Positions 1 through 8,907 of a DNA stretch of 13,402 nucleotides are shown in pieces. The position numbers and the translations under genes are program-made. The first letter of the stretch is position 1; each line of letters begins with the position of its first letter. A model generated the notes under the pieces. The model searched no databases. It was not told where the DNA came from and saw nothing but the letters and a program-made list of their open reading frames with translations. Source of the stretch: Xanthomonas translucens pv. translucens DSM 18974 (GTDB lineage Bacteria > Pseudomonadota > Gammaproteobacteria > Xanthomonadales > Xanthomonadaceae); the NCBI RefSeq assembly GCF_000331775.1, contig NZ_CAPJ01000531.1:1-13402 (forward strand), read 5' to 3'.

Positions 1-770
1 CGGTGGCGCAGCGGCATGCCGAGTGGCTGGCGCGCGGGGTGCACGTGGTCACCGCGAACAAGCTCGGCCAGGGCGCGGCGTTGGCGCGCGCCGAACAGAT
101 CCATGCCGCGCGGCATGCCGCCGGCGCGCACTACGGCGACAGCGCCACGGTGGGTGCGGGCCTGCCGTTGCTGAGCAGCCTGCGCGCGCTGGCCGCCGGT
201 GGCGACCACATCCACGCGGTGGAAGGCGTGCTGTCCGGCTCGATGGCCTGGCTGCTGCACCGCTACGACGGTAGCCGGGCGTTTTCCGACTGCGTACGCG
301 AGGCGGCGGCGGCCGGCTACACCGAACCCGATCCGCGCGAGGACCTGTCCGGCGAGGACGTGCGCCGCAAGCTGCTGATCCTGGCGCGCGCGGCCGGGCT
401 GTCGCTGCGTGCCGAGCAGGTGCAGGTCGATTCGCTGCTGCCGCCGGCGCTGGCCGCGGCGGCGCCGCAGGAGGTGGATGCCGCACTCTCTGCACTGGAT
501 GCGCCGCTGGCGGCGCGCCTGGCGCAGACGCGTGCGAACGGTGCCTGCCTGCGTTTCGTCGGCCGCTTCGATGCGCATGGCGCCTCGGTGGGACTGCGCG
601 AACTGCCGCTGGCGCATCCGCTGGCCAGCGGTGCCGGCACCGACAATCGCGTCGCCATCCACAGCGACCGCTACCTGCAGCAGCCGCTGCTGATCCAGGG
701 CCCGGGCGCCGGCGCCGAGGTGACCGCGGCGGCCTTGCTCGACGACGTGCTGCGCATCGCGGTGCGCTGA
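1..770 (+). CDS. hom: Homoserine dehydrogenase, C-terminal part (5' end outside window)
   Basis: Homoserine dehydrogenase reduces aspartate-4-semialdehyde to homoserine with NAD(P)H in the cytoplasm, the branch point to threonine and methionine. About 255 residues are visible, read in the frame starting at base 3. They align by eye with the catalytic domain of the ThrA/MetL-type enzymes: HVVTANK at the end of the nucleotide-binding part, then VGAGLP, LSGSMAWLL, GYTEPDPREDLSGEDVRRK (holding the family's catalytic Asp and Lys) and a final GPGAGAEVTAAALLDDVLR. The protein ends right after this domain, so there is no C-terminal ACT regulatory domain. Whether an aspartokinase domain precedes it cannot be seen. 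The gene downstream is convergent rather than thrB, which argues against the usual thrABC operon and for a stand-alone enzyme; that is inference. The GTG at base 3 is internal to the gene, not a start. Confidence 0.93.
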   Translation, partial: VAQRHAEWLARGVHVVTANKLGQGAALARAEQIHAARHAAGAHYGDSATVGAGLPLLSSLRALAAGGDHIHAVEGVLSGSMAWLLHRYDGSRAFSDCVREAAAAGYTEPDPREDLSGEDVRRKLLILARAAGLSLRAEQVQVDSLLPPALAAAAPQEVDAALSALDAPLAARLAQTRANGACLRFVGRFDAHGASVGLRELPLAHPLASGAGTDNRVAIHSDRYLQQPLLIQGPGAGAEVTAAALLDDVLRIAVR

Positions 771-800
771 GGCGCCGGCATCCGCTGCGCTGCTGCGCCG

Positions 801-1826
801 CTAGGGTGCGGCGCTCGGTGCGGCGAGCGCCTGCAACAGCGCAGCGTTGAAGCGCTGCGGCGCTTCGACCTGCGGCGAATGGCCCAGGTCGGCGAATTCG
901 ACCAGCCTGGCGCCGGGAATCGCCGCCGCGGCGCGCTTGCCCAGCGCCGGATAGTCGCCCAAGGTCTTGGCCAGCGCCGGTGGCGCCAGGTCCTTGCCGA
1001 TCGCGGTGCGGTCGCGCTGGCCGATGAACAGCGTGGTCGGCACGCGGAGTTGCGCGAACCGCTGCAGCACCGGTTGGTTGAACACCATGTCCGAGGTCAG
1101 CGCCTGGTTCCAGGCCACGCGCTCGTGGCCGGGGCCGGCGTACAGCCCTGCCTGCATCGTCACCCAGCGGTCGTACTCGGGTTTCCACTGCCCGCCGTAG
1201 TAGACGCTCTGCTGGTACTGCTTGATCGAGGCGGCATCGGTCTTGAGTTCCTTCGCGTACCAGTCGTCGACGCTGCGCCACGGCACGCCGGCGGCTTTCC
1301 AGTCTTCCAAACCGAGCGGGTTGACCAGCAGCAGCTGCCTCACGTCCTGCGGATATTGCAGTGCGTAGTGCGCGGCGAGCATGCCGCCCATCGAGTGGCC
1401 GACGAACACCGCGCGGGTCACCCCGGCGTGTTGCAGCAGCGCGTGGGTGTTGGCCGCCAGTTGCGCGAAGGAGAACTGATAGGCCTGCGGCTTGCTCGAC
1501 TTGCAGAAGCCGATCTGGTCCGGCGCGATCACCCGGTAGCCTGCGGCGGTGAGTGCCGCGATCGCCGATTCCCAGGTCGCCGCGCAGAAGTTCTTGCCGT
1601 GCAGCAGCACGACCGTGCGGCCGTTCGGCGTGCCGGTCGCGGCCACGTCCAGGTAGGCCATCTGCAAGGGCTGGTGCTGCGAGGCGAAGTCGTAGCGCAA
1701 GATGGGATACGGATAGTCGAAGCCTTCCAGCTGCGCGCCGTAGCGCGGCACGGGCGTGGCGGCGTGGCAGGGCGGCGGCAGGAGCGCGGCGGCGAGCGCG
1801 GCGAGAAGAAACGAGGATCGACGCAT
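801..1826 (-). CDS. Exported alpha/beta-fold hydrolase
   Basis: A 341-residue alpha/beta hydrolase, probably secreted to the periplasm. Residues 1-23 form a signal peptide (MRR, then a run of Leu/Ala, with a possible cleavage after CHA). The family marks are LLHGKNF (about 74-80, oxyanion region), nucleophile Ser145 in GHSMGG, acid Asp272 in GQRDRT and His316 in LGHSPQ, which together give a complete catalytic triad. A cap region with many aromatic residues lies at about 175-250. The substrate cannot be told from sequence; esterase or C-C hydrolase activity is possible. The start is the only Met before the signal peptide, though no good Shine-Dalgarno precedes it. It lies 69 bases downstream of the diguanylate cyclase gene on the same strand and could share its transcript. 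Its stop is 30 bases from that of the convergent homoserine dehydrogenase, and no convincing terminator lies between. Confidence 0.88.
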   Translation of the reverse strand: MRRSSFLLAALAAALLPPPCHAATPVPRYGAQLEGFDYPYPILRYDFASQHQPLQMAYLDVAATGTPNGRTVVLLHGKNFCAATWESAIAALTAAGYRVIAPDQIGFCKSSKPQAYQFSFAQLAANTHALLQHAGVTRAVFVGHSMGGMLAAHYALQYPQDVRQLLLVNPLGLEDWKAAGVPWRSVDDWYAKELKTDAASIKQYQQSVYYGGQWKPEYDRWVTMQAGLYAGPGHERVAWNQALTSDMVFNQPVLQRFAQLRVPTTLFIGQRDRTAIGKDLAPPALAKTLGDYPALGKRAAAAIPGARLVEFADLGHSPQVEAPQRFNAALLQALAAPSAAP

Positions 1827-1895
1827 GCGGGTGGGGAGAAGTGCGGGGACGCCGCGACTCTAGCCCGGGCCATGCGCGGGCGGCGTCAACGCGCC

Positions 1896-4800
1896 TCAGC
1901 AGCGCGAGTGCACCAAGCTCAGGCAGGCGTGGTGCTGCATGCGCTCGGCCGGCTCCTGCAGCGCCGCCAGCACCTGTTCGGCCTGTGTACCCAGCACCGG
2001 CCGATACGCGGCCCAGCCGTTGCGGCCCTTGGCCTTGGCCTGGTACAGCGCGCGGTCGGCCAGGACCAGCAACTGTTCCCAGCCCAGGCGGCTGTCGGGA
2101 TCGTGCACGAACGGGAATTCGGCCAGGCCGATCGAGCAGGTGACCTGGCTCTGGCGGCCGTAATCGAGCGCGAAGCTGTGCGCGGCGATCGCCCGGCACA
2201 GGCGCTCGGCGGCCACGGTCAGGTTCTCGCGTGGCGCCGAGCGCAGCACCAGCAGGAATTCCTCGCCGCCCCAGCGCACCACGTAGTCGCTTTCGCGGGT
2301 CAGCCTGACCAGTAACTGCGCCATCTGCTGCAGCACCGCGTCGCCGGTATGGTGGCCGCCGCTGTCGTTGATCGACTTGAAATGGTCGATGTCGATCAGC
2401 GCGAACAGCATGCCCGAGGACAGCATGTCCTGGTCGTTGGCGGCCATGCGCCGGTACAGCGCGATGTCGCTGGGGATGTGCAGCGACAGGTAGCGGCGAT
2501 TGCGCAGCTGGGTCAGGTCGTCGGTGAAGCTGGCTTCCTGCAGGCGCAGGTTCGCCGCCTGCAGCGCCTCGGTGCGCTGGCGCACCTGCCGCTCCAGGGT
2601 TGCGCGCTGGCGCTGGTTGACCACGCGCGCCATGCCGATGCAGAGCAGCGCCAGGACCAGTGCGCCCAGCGCCAGCAGCAGCTTGTAGTACAGCGTTTCC
2701 TGGAAGCGCAGCCGGATCCGCAACGGCAGCCGTGCCGGCGCCTGCGCCCAGACGCCGGCGTTGTTGCTGCCGGTGACCTCGAACACGTAGTCGCCGCCGG
2801 GCAGGTTGGTATAGCTCGCCACGCGCTGGCGGATGTCGTCCAGGCTGCGCCACTGCGGGTCGTAGCCGACCAGGCGATAGCGCAGTTCCACGTTCTCCGG
2901 CGCCTGGAACGAGGCGGCGGTGAACTCGAAATCCAGGTCGCGCGCCTGCGCCGGCAACGGCGTGGCGCGCAGCGCCTGTGGTGCCATCCAGCGGCCTTGC
3001 GCGCGGATCCGCTCCACCACCGGCTGCGGCGCGACCGGGTTCTTGACGATGCCGGCGGTGTCCATGGTCACCACGCCGTCGCGGCTGGGCAGCCACAGGG
3101 TGCCGCCGTCGATAAAGCCCTTGCCGTTGCCGGCGCCGTTGCAGCACAGGCCCTGCACGCCGCCGTGGCGCTGGCCGCGTTCGTTGAGCAGCAGTTCGGC
3201 CTGCAGCGGCGTGCCCGCTACCTGGATGCGCTTGAGCAGGCTCGCCAGCGGCAGCCGGTACACGCCGCGCAGGCCGGCCACCCACAGGCTACCGTTGCCG
3301 TCGTCGGTGATGAAGAACGCCGCGTTCGCCGGCAGTCCGGCGTGTTCGTCGAACATGCTCCAGCGCTTGCCGTCGAACACCCATAGCTGTTCCGACAGCG
3401 TGCCCACCACCCACTGTCCGCCGGGCAGTTCGTGCACGGCGGTGATGTCGGCGTCGGCCAGCGCCGAGCCGGCCGCGGCGAGCGGCAGCAGGCGCTCGCC
3501 GTGCAGTTCGTACAGGCCGGCCTGGGAGCCGATCAGCAGGCGCCCGGCGCGGGTCTCGTGGATCAGGCGGATGCGCGGGTCGCGCAGGCCCGCGCGCTCG
3601 CCGTAGCGCTGCAGGCGCACGCCGTCGCTGCGGAACAGGCCGTCGCTGGTAGCGAACCACAGCCGTTGCGCGCGGTCGCGGACGATGCCGCTGACCTGCA
3701 GTTCGTGCAGCGGCGCCAGCAGCGGCGGCTCGGTGACGCGCCCATCGCGGTAGAGCAGCGCGCCGCGACGGGTGCCGATCCACAGCTGGCCGGGTTCGGC
3801 GAGCAGGGTGTAGGGCACGTCGGCGGGCAGTTGTGCGCGGTGCAGCACCTGCTGGTAGCGGCCATCGCGCAGCCGCGCCAGACCGTTGCCGGTGCCGACC
3901 CATAGCGAGCCGTCGGGATCGCGCGCCAGCGTCCACACCAGCGGGTCGGACAAGCCTTCGTCGCTGCTGTAGCGGCGCGTCCAGCCATTCCACAGACGGG
4001 TCGCGCCATTCCAGCGGCTGCCCAGCCACAGGTTGCGCTCGCGATCCTCGAAGATCGCATTGGCGGCGTCCTGCTCGCGTTCGGCGTAGTGCTCGACGAT
4101 GCCGCCATCGCGCACGCGCAGCAGGTCGCCGGGCAGGCCCACCCACAGATTGCCGTCGCTGTCCTGGTACAACGCCTCCACCGCGCGCCGGGTCAACGCC
4201 GGGTCGCCGGGCAGGCGCTGCCAGCGGCCGTCGCGGCGGAACAACAGGCCGTCGCGGCTGCCGGCCCACAGCCGTCCCTGCGCATCCAGCAACTGCCGCA
4301 CCGGCGCAGTGTGCGCATCGGCCGGCAACGGCAGCGTTTCGCCATCGCCATCGCCATCGGCGAAGCGCAGCACCGCGCCGCGGGTGCCGACCCACAGTTC
4401 GCCGTTGCGCGGCAACAGCGCGTATGCGCCGTCGGCGATGCGATGGCGCAGGCGCAGGCTGTCGCCGGCCACGGCGTAGACGCCATCCTGCGCGGCGACC
4501 AGCACCGTACCTTGCGCATCGACCGCGATCGCTTCGATGTTCAGCAGCGGCGCTTGCGGATCCTGCGGCAGCAGGTTGCTGAAGCGTCCGTCACGGTAGC
4601 GCGCCAGCCCGCGATAGGTGCCGATCCACAGGTCGCCGCGGGGATCCACGTGCAAGGCATTGATCAAGGTGCCGGGCAGGTTGGCTGGTGCCTTTTCGCC
4701 GAAGCTGGTCATGCGCACGCCATCGAAGCGCGCCAGCCCGCCCATCGTGCCGATCCACAGATAGCCCTGCCGGTCCTGCGCGAAGGCCTGCACGCTCAGC

Positions 4801-4961
4801 TGCGGTAGCCCTTGTTCCAGGCTCCAGCGCTGGCGTTCGTACTGGTTGAACTGCTTGTCCGGCTGCAGCGCGGCCGCGCTCGGCACGAGTGCGGTCCAGG
4901 CCGCGAAGAGCATGGTCAGCTTTAGCGCACGGGTGCGCCAGGAAGCGGGGTGGGACTGCAA
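1896..4961 (-). CDS. Membrane diguanylate cyclase with periplasmic Reg_prop beta-propeller sensor
   Basis: A sensor-cyclase of about 1021 residues that should make c-di-GMP from two GTP. In order: a signal peptide (1-31, ending SAAA), many propeller-blade repeats of the form G-x-LW-IGT-GLARF (about 55-570), a Y_Y_Y-type domain (about 690-750, with YRLVGYDPQW), one transmembrane helix (about 759-781), a short coiled-coil linker, and a C-terminal GGDEF domain. The active-site motif is GGEEF (898-902), with ALIDIDHFKSIND upstream for metal and GTP binding. The product-inhibition I-site RESD (889-892) lies five residues before it, so the enzyme looks active and feedback-controlled. About 30 residues of unknown role follow the GGDEF domain. 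Start choice: the frame is open to 5102, but that extension looks non-coding. The TTG at 4961 gives a basic n-region to the signal peptide and has a weak GGA six bases upstream. The ATG at 4913 is the alternative (1005 residues) but lacks both. The ligand is unknown. Confidence 0.92.
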   Translation of the reverse strand: MQSHPASWRTRALKLTMLFAAWTALVPSAAALQPDKQFNQYERQRWSLEQGLPQLSVQAFAQDRQGYLWIGTMGGLARFDGVRMTSFGEKAPANLPGTLINALHVDPRGDLWIGTYRGLARYRDGRFSNLLPQDPQAPLLNIEAIAVDAQGTVLVAAQDGVYAVAGDSLRLRHRIADGAYALLPRNGELWVGTRGAVLRFADGDGDGETLPLPADAHTAPVRQLLDAQGRLWAGSRDGLLFRRDGRWQRLPGDPALTRRAVEALYQDSDGNLWVGLPGDLLRVRDGGIVEHYAEREQDAANAIFEDRERNLWLGSRWNGATRLWNGWTRRYSSDEGLSDPLVWTLARDPDGSLWVGTGNGLARLRDGRYQQVLHRAQLPADVPYTLLAEPGQLWIGTRRGALLYRDGRVTEPPLLAPLHELQVSGIVRDRAQRLWFATSDGLFRSDGVRLQRYGERAGLRDPRIRLIHETRAGRLLIGSQAGLYELHGERLLPLAAAGSALADADITAVHELPGGQWVVGTLSEQLWVFDGKRWSMFDEHAGLPANAAFFITDDGNGSLWVAGLRGVYRLPLASLLKRIQVAGTPLQAELLLNERGQRHGGVQGLCCNGAGNGKGFIDGGTLWLPSRDGVVTMDTAGIVKNPVAPQPVVERIRAQGRWMAPQALRATPLPAQARDLDFEFTAASFQAPENVELRYRLVGYDPQWRSLDDIRQRVASYTNLPGGDYVFEVTGSNNAGVWAQAPARLPLRIRLRFQETLYYKLLLALGALVLALLCIGMARVVNQRQRATLERQVRQRTEALQAANLRLQEASFTDDLTQLRNRRYLSLHIPSDIALYRRMAANDQDMLSSGMLFALIDIDHFKSINDSGGHHTGDAVLQQMAQLLVRLTRESDYVVRWGGEEFLLVLRSAPRENLTVAAERLCRAIAAHSFALDYGRQSQVTCSIGLAEFPFVHDPDSRLGWEQLLVLADRALYQAKAKGRNGWAAYRPVLGTQAEQVLAALQEPAERMQHHACLSLVHSRC

Positions 4962-5186
4962 GGGGATTCCAGTGCCGGCTCTGCGTATCGTCGACGTTGC
5001 TATCGGCGCAGGCGCGCCGATCTTTATCCGCACCGCAACAAAGGCCTGCGCGGCGTCGGCGATCGCGACAGCCGCAAGGCCTGTCATCCAGGCAGGTCCC
5101 ACCTGCGGGGTGCGCCGTCATGGCCCGCGCATGCGCCGCAGCGGCGCGCTCCGTTCGGACAGGCAGGACACGCGTGCGGCATCAGC
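4962..5186. other. Intergenic gap with two short perfect palindromes
   Basis: This is a non-coding gap between the sdaA stop and the diguanylate cyclase start, both on the minus strand. It holds GCAGGT-CCC-ACCTGC (5092-5106) and GCGCCGC-A-GCGGCGC (5133-5147). Neither is followed by a T-run on the minus strand, so neither is a standard sdaA terminator. The cyclase promoter should lie here, but I found no convincing -35/-10 pair. Confidence 0.4.
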
Positions 5187-6569
<1,383 letters not shown>

Positions 6570-6603
6570 ACGTGCCGCAGAGGTGGAAGGCCAAAGACCA
6601 TCT

Positions 6604-6609
6604 ATTCTA
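6604..6609 (-). promoter_or_regulatory. Possible -10 element for sdaA
   Basis: The minus strand reads TAGAAT about 35 bases upstream of the sdaA start, in the only AT-rich patch of the 90-base divergent gap. No TTGACA-like -35 lies at 16-18 bases, so this is a weak call. Confidence 0.25.
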
Positions 6610-6659
6610 TCCCCCTGGCGCAGTGCGGACGCCCGCAGCGCAGCATCGGAGCCGCGCCC

Positions 6660-6890
6660 ATGTCCCTGACCCTGTACCAGCGCGACGACTGCCAGCTGTG
6701 CGACCAGGCGCTGACGGTGCTGGCGCAGGCGCGCGTGGGCGACCTGCAAAGCGTGTTCATCGATGGCGATGCGGCATTGGAGGCGCGCTATGGCGAGCGC
6801 GTGCCGGTGCTGCGCGACGCCGGCGGGCGCGAGCTGGGGTGGCCGTTCGATGTGCGTGGGGTGGCGGACTGGCTGGCACGGCAGGACTGA
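6660..6890 (+). CDS. Small glutaredoxin-like (DUF836-type) thiol redox protein
   Basis: A 76-residue cytoplasmic protein with a thioredoxin-like fold. A CxxC redox motif, Cys11-Gln-Leu-Cys14, follows a first beta strand (LTLYQRDD), and RVPVL (about 47-51) has the cis-proline typical of glutaredoxins. The length fits the compact glutaredoxin family proteins. It probably reduces disulfides or passes electrons; the partner is unknown. The start at ATG 6660 is supported by GGAG at 6648-6651, eight bases upstream. The same frame is open back to 6474, but that stretch overlaps sdaA and reads as non-coding. The gene appears monocistronic: the next genes are on the opposite strand. Confidence 0.88.
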   Translation: MSLTLYQRDDCQLCDQALTVLAQARVGDLQSVFIDGDAALEARYGERVPVLRDAGGRELGWPFDVRGVADWLARQD

Positions 6891-6917
6891 TCGCCGCCGC
6901 CGTGCCCATCCAGGCAC

Positions 6918-6950
6918 AAAAAGCAGGCGGACCCGAGGAGGGAATCCGCC
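6918..6950 (-). terminator. Rho-independent terminator of the YceI/b561 operon
   Basis: On the minus strand GGCGGA pairs with TCCGCC (6926-6950). An inner CCC/GGG stem is set off by a two-base bulge, and after TGC comes TTTTT (6918-6922). It lies about 37 bases past the downstream yceI stop. A further GC stem (6959-6978) sits between stop and terminator. No T-run serves the plus-strand glutaredoxin-like gene. Confidence 0.8.
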
Positions 6951-6986
6951 GCCCAGTGGCCGCGTGCCGCTGCGGCCTGTGGCGAA

Positions 6987-7556
6987 TCACTTCGCCTTGA
7001 ACACCACTTTGGTGCTGATCGCGGTTTCGTTGGGGATGGTCTTGGTGTCGGCCCAGTCGCCGCCGCCGACGCCGAAGTCCAGGCGCTTGACCAGCGCCTT
7101 GCCGGCCAGCACCGGCTGCGCGCCCGGGGTCCAGGTGAAGGTCAGGGTCACCGGCTTGGACACGCCGCGCAGTTCCAGGGTGCCGTCGGCGGCGTACTGG
7201 TTGTTGCCGAGCGCACGGAACTTGTCGGCGCGGTAGTGGGCGGTGGCGAACTTGGCCACGTCGAAGAAGTCCGGCCCCTGCAAGGTGGAGTCGCGGTCGG
7301 CATTGCCGCTCTTGGCGCCGGCCAGCGGGATCGCCACGTCGAGCCTGGCGCTGGCCAGGTTGGCCGGGTCGAAGCTGAGCTTGGTGTCGAAGCCGGGGAA
7401 CTGGCCGGTGAACACTTCGCCGTCGTACTTGCTGGCGAACACCAGGCTCGAGCCCGGCGCCTGCACGTAGTCGGCGGCGAAGGCGGGGGCGGCGGCGGCG
7501 AGCATCGCCACCAGGCTGGCGGCGACGGCGGCGGGGGAGGCGAAACGGGACGACAT
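6987..7556 (-). CDS. YceI family periplasmic protein (downstream copy)
   Basis: A 189-residue YceI-family lipocalin-like protein. Members bind isoprenoid-type lipids such as polyprenyl chains in a beta-barrel and are often encoded beside cytochrome b561, as in E. coli yceJ-yceI. Residues 1-27 are a signal peptide ending AFA, so the mature protein is periplasmic. Family marks include DVAIPL, GPDFFDVAKF (about 94-103), GTLELRGVSKPVTL (about 125-138) and LDFGVGGGDW (about 159-168). The frame is open much further upstream, but AAGGAG (7564-7569) at seven bases supports the ATG at 7556. It is the last gene of a three-gene operon, 11 bases after the cytochrome b561 stop. The exact ligand is not known from sequence. 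Confidence 0.95.
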   Translation of the reverse strand: MSSRFASPAAVAASLVAMLAAAAPAFAADYVQAPGSSLVFASKYDGEVFTGQFPGFDTKLSFDPANLASARLDVAIPLAGAKSGNADRDSTLQGPDFFDVAKFATAHYRADKFRALGNNQYAADGTLELRGVSKPVTLTFTWTPGAQPVLAGKALVKRLDFGVGGGDWADTKTIPNETAISTKVVFKAK

Positions 7557-7563
7557 GCTGGAA

Positions 7564-7569
7564 CTCCTT
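7564..7569 (-). promoter_or_regulatory. Strong Shine-Dalgarno overlapping the upstream stop codon
   Basis: AAGGAG on the minus strand, seven bases before the downstream yceI ATG. It shares bases with the TAA stop (7568-7570) of cytochrome b561, suggesting that ribosomes ending one gene can restart at the next. It decides the yceI start. Confidence 0.8.
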
Positions 7570-8134
7570 AGGATTTGGGGCTCAGCCAGCCGCGCGGCAA
7601 CATCCGCGCCAGGGTGGCATCGCGTTGCAACAGGTGGTGGTAGAAGGCGGCGCCGGCATGCGCCAGCACCACCGCGATCAGGATCCAGAAGCCCCATTCG
7701 TGCAGCGCATGCGACAGGTCGCGCAGGTGTTGGTCGGGCGCGCTGAGCTTGGGCACGGCGACCAGGCCGAACCAGCGGAACGGGCGCAGGCCGCTGCTGG
7801 AGTCGTACAGCCAGCCGGACAGCGGCATGGCGAAGATCAGCACGTACAGCAGCACGTGGGTGGCGCTGGCGATGCGTTCCTGCCAGCTCGGTGTGCCTGG
7901 GACCGGCTTGGGCGCGCCGGCATACAGGCGCCAGCCCAGGCGCGCGATCACCAGCGCCAGCACGGTCAGGCCGAGCGACTTGTGCGCGGTGTAGACCCAG
8001 AAGTACTTGGGCGTCTTCGGCAGCTCGCCCATGGTCAGGCCGACCACGCCCAGCAGCAGGATCAAGGCGGCGATCAGCCAATGCAGGGTCTGGCTGATGC
8101 TGCCCCAGCGCTCGGCGGTGTTCCTGGCGGTCAT
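7568..8134 (-). CDS. Cytochrome b561 (CybB/YceJ-like), inner membrane
   Basis: A 188-residue four-helix diheme b-type cytochrome of the inner membrane, expected to move electrons between the quinone pool or a reductant and a periplasmic partner. Membrane segments are at about 17-37, 49-70, 92-109 and 147-167. Candidate heme ligands are His18 (TLHWL), His51 (AHKSLG), His145 (HALHEW) and His159 (LAHAG). The 14-residue spacing of the last pair equals that of E. coli CybB (137/151). The start overlaps the stop of the upstream yceI by four bases (ATGA), showing translational coupling. The longer open frame up to 8929 is the complement of coding DNA and is not used. With YceI proteins on both sides, it likely works with a lipid or quinone-like molecule they carry; that is inference. 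Confidence 0.94.
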   Translation of the reverse strand: MTARNTAERWGSISQTLHWLIAALILLLGVVGLTMGELPKTPKYFWVYTAHKSLGLTVLALVIARLGWRLYAGAPKPVPGTPSWQERIASATHVLLYVLIFAMPLSGWLYDSSSGLRPFRWFGLVAVPKLSAPDQHLRDLSHALHEWGFWILIAVVLAHAGAAFYHHLLQRDATLARMLPRGWLSPKS

Positions 8135-8787
8135 GGCGTGGCGTCCTGGCTGGCGCGGGGGTCGGGGGTGTCGGCGGCGGGGGCATCCGCCGGCGCCGGG
8201 TCGGCATCGGCGCTGCCGGCGCGGGTCGCCTCGGCCTCGATGCGCACTTCGACCGTGGCGCCGATCACCGACGGCCAGGCGGCGATGCCGAAGTCGGCGC
8301 GCTGCAGCGTGGTGGTGGCGGAAAAGCCGACGGTGCGGCGGAACGGCGGCAGCGGATGCCGCTTCAGCGCGTTGAGGGTCACGTCCAGCGCGATCTCGCG
8401 GCTGACCCCGTGCAGGGTCAGCGTGCCGAACACCTTGGCGTGGGTGGCGTCGATCGGCTCGATCCGGGTGGAGACGAAGCGCGCCTCCGGGAAATGCTCG
8501 CCGTCGACGAGGTTGTGCGCCAACGCGGCGCGGTTCCACTTGGCGTCGCCCAGGTCCAGCCGCTGCAGCGGGACCCGCGCGTCCAGCCGCGCGCTGCGCC
8601 AGTCGTCCGGATCGAACAGCAGTGTGCCGCTGCTGCCGGACACGGTGCCCAGCGCATTGGAGAAACCGGCGTGTTCGATCGCGAACAGCACGCGGGTGTG
8701 CACCGGGTCCAGCGCGTACTGCGCCGGGGCCGCCAGCGCGGCGGTCGGCAGGGTCAGCAGCAGGGCGAGCAGGCAGCGCTGGAGCAT
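8131..8787 (-). CDS. YceI family periplasmic protein with Ala/Pro-rich tail (upstream copy)
   Basis: A 218-residue YceI-family protein and first gene of the operon. Residues 1-20 are a signal peptide ending ALA. The YceI barrel spans about 22-187, with YALDPVHTRVLFAIEH near the start, GEHFPEARFVST (about 96-107), GTLTLHGVSREIALDV (about 121-136) and RADFGIAAWP (about 163-172). Its Asp-Pro-x-His opening is closer to classical YceI than the downstream copy, and the two are clearly diverged, not a recent duplication. A low-complexity tail rich in Ala, Pro and Asp (about 189-218) extends past the barrel and may be disordered. No strong Shine-Dalgarno precedes the ATG at 8787. Its start faces that of the hybrid kinase, 238 bases away. 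Confidence 0.93.
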   Translation of the reverse strand: MLQRCLLALLLTLPTAALAAPAQYALDPVHTRVLFAIEHAGFSNALGTVSGSSGTLLFDPDDWRSARLDARVPLQRLDLGDAKWNRAALAHNLVDGEHFPEARFVSTRIEPIDATHAKVFGTLTLHGVSREIALDVTLNALKRHPLPPFRRTVGFSATTTLQRADFGIAAWPSVIGATVEVRIEAEATRAGSADADPAPADAPAADTPDPRASQDATP

Positions 8788-8907
8788 GGGTCGACCATAA
8801 AGAACGTGTAGGCCGGATTCTAGGCGCAGTCCGCCGCGCTTGCGCCTGCGTGCCGTGCAATGGTGCGTTGCGCCGCGCGGCGGGTGGGATTTTGCCGCCC
8901 CCCGCGG

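Noticed and set aside
771..800. Hairpin GGCGC/GCGCC between the convergent homoserine dehydrogenase and hydrolase
   Set aside because: Only five base pairs with a 19-base loop and no T-run on either strand; too weak to call a terminator.
49..3285. Very long minus-strand open frame (1078 codons) through the hydrolase and cyclase region
   Set aside because: It is in a different frame from both real genes, is rich in Arg/Ala/Pro with no recognisable domain, and overlaps convincing genes. It is a high-GC shadow frame.
4962..5186. c-di-GMP riboswitch upstream of the diguanylate cyclase
   Set aside because: I saw no GEMM-type conserved core in the gap on the minus strand, only short palindromes.
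6570..6917. N-terminal extension of SdaA
   Set aside because: It runs antisense to the glutaredoxin-like gene, and the family N-terminal signature begins exactly at the Met at 6569.
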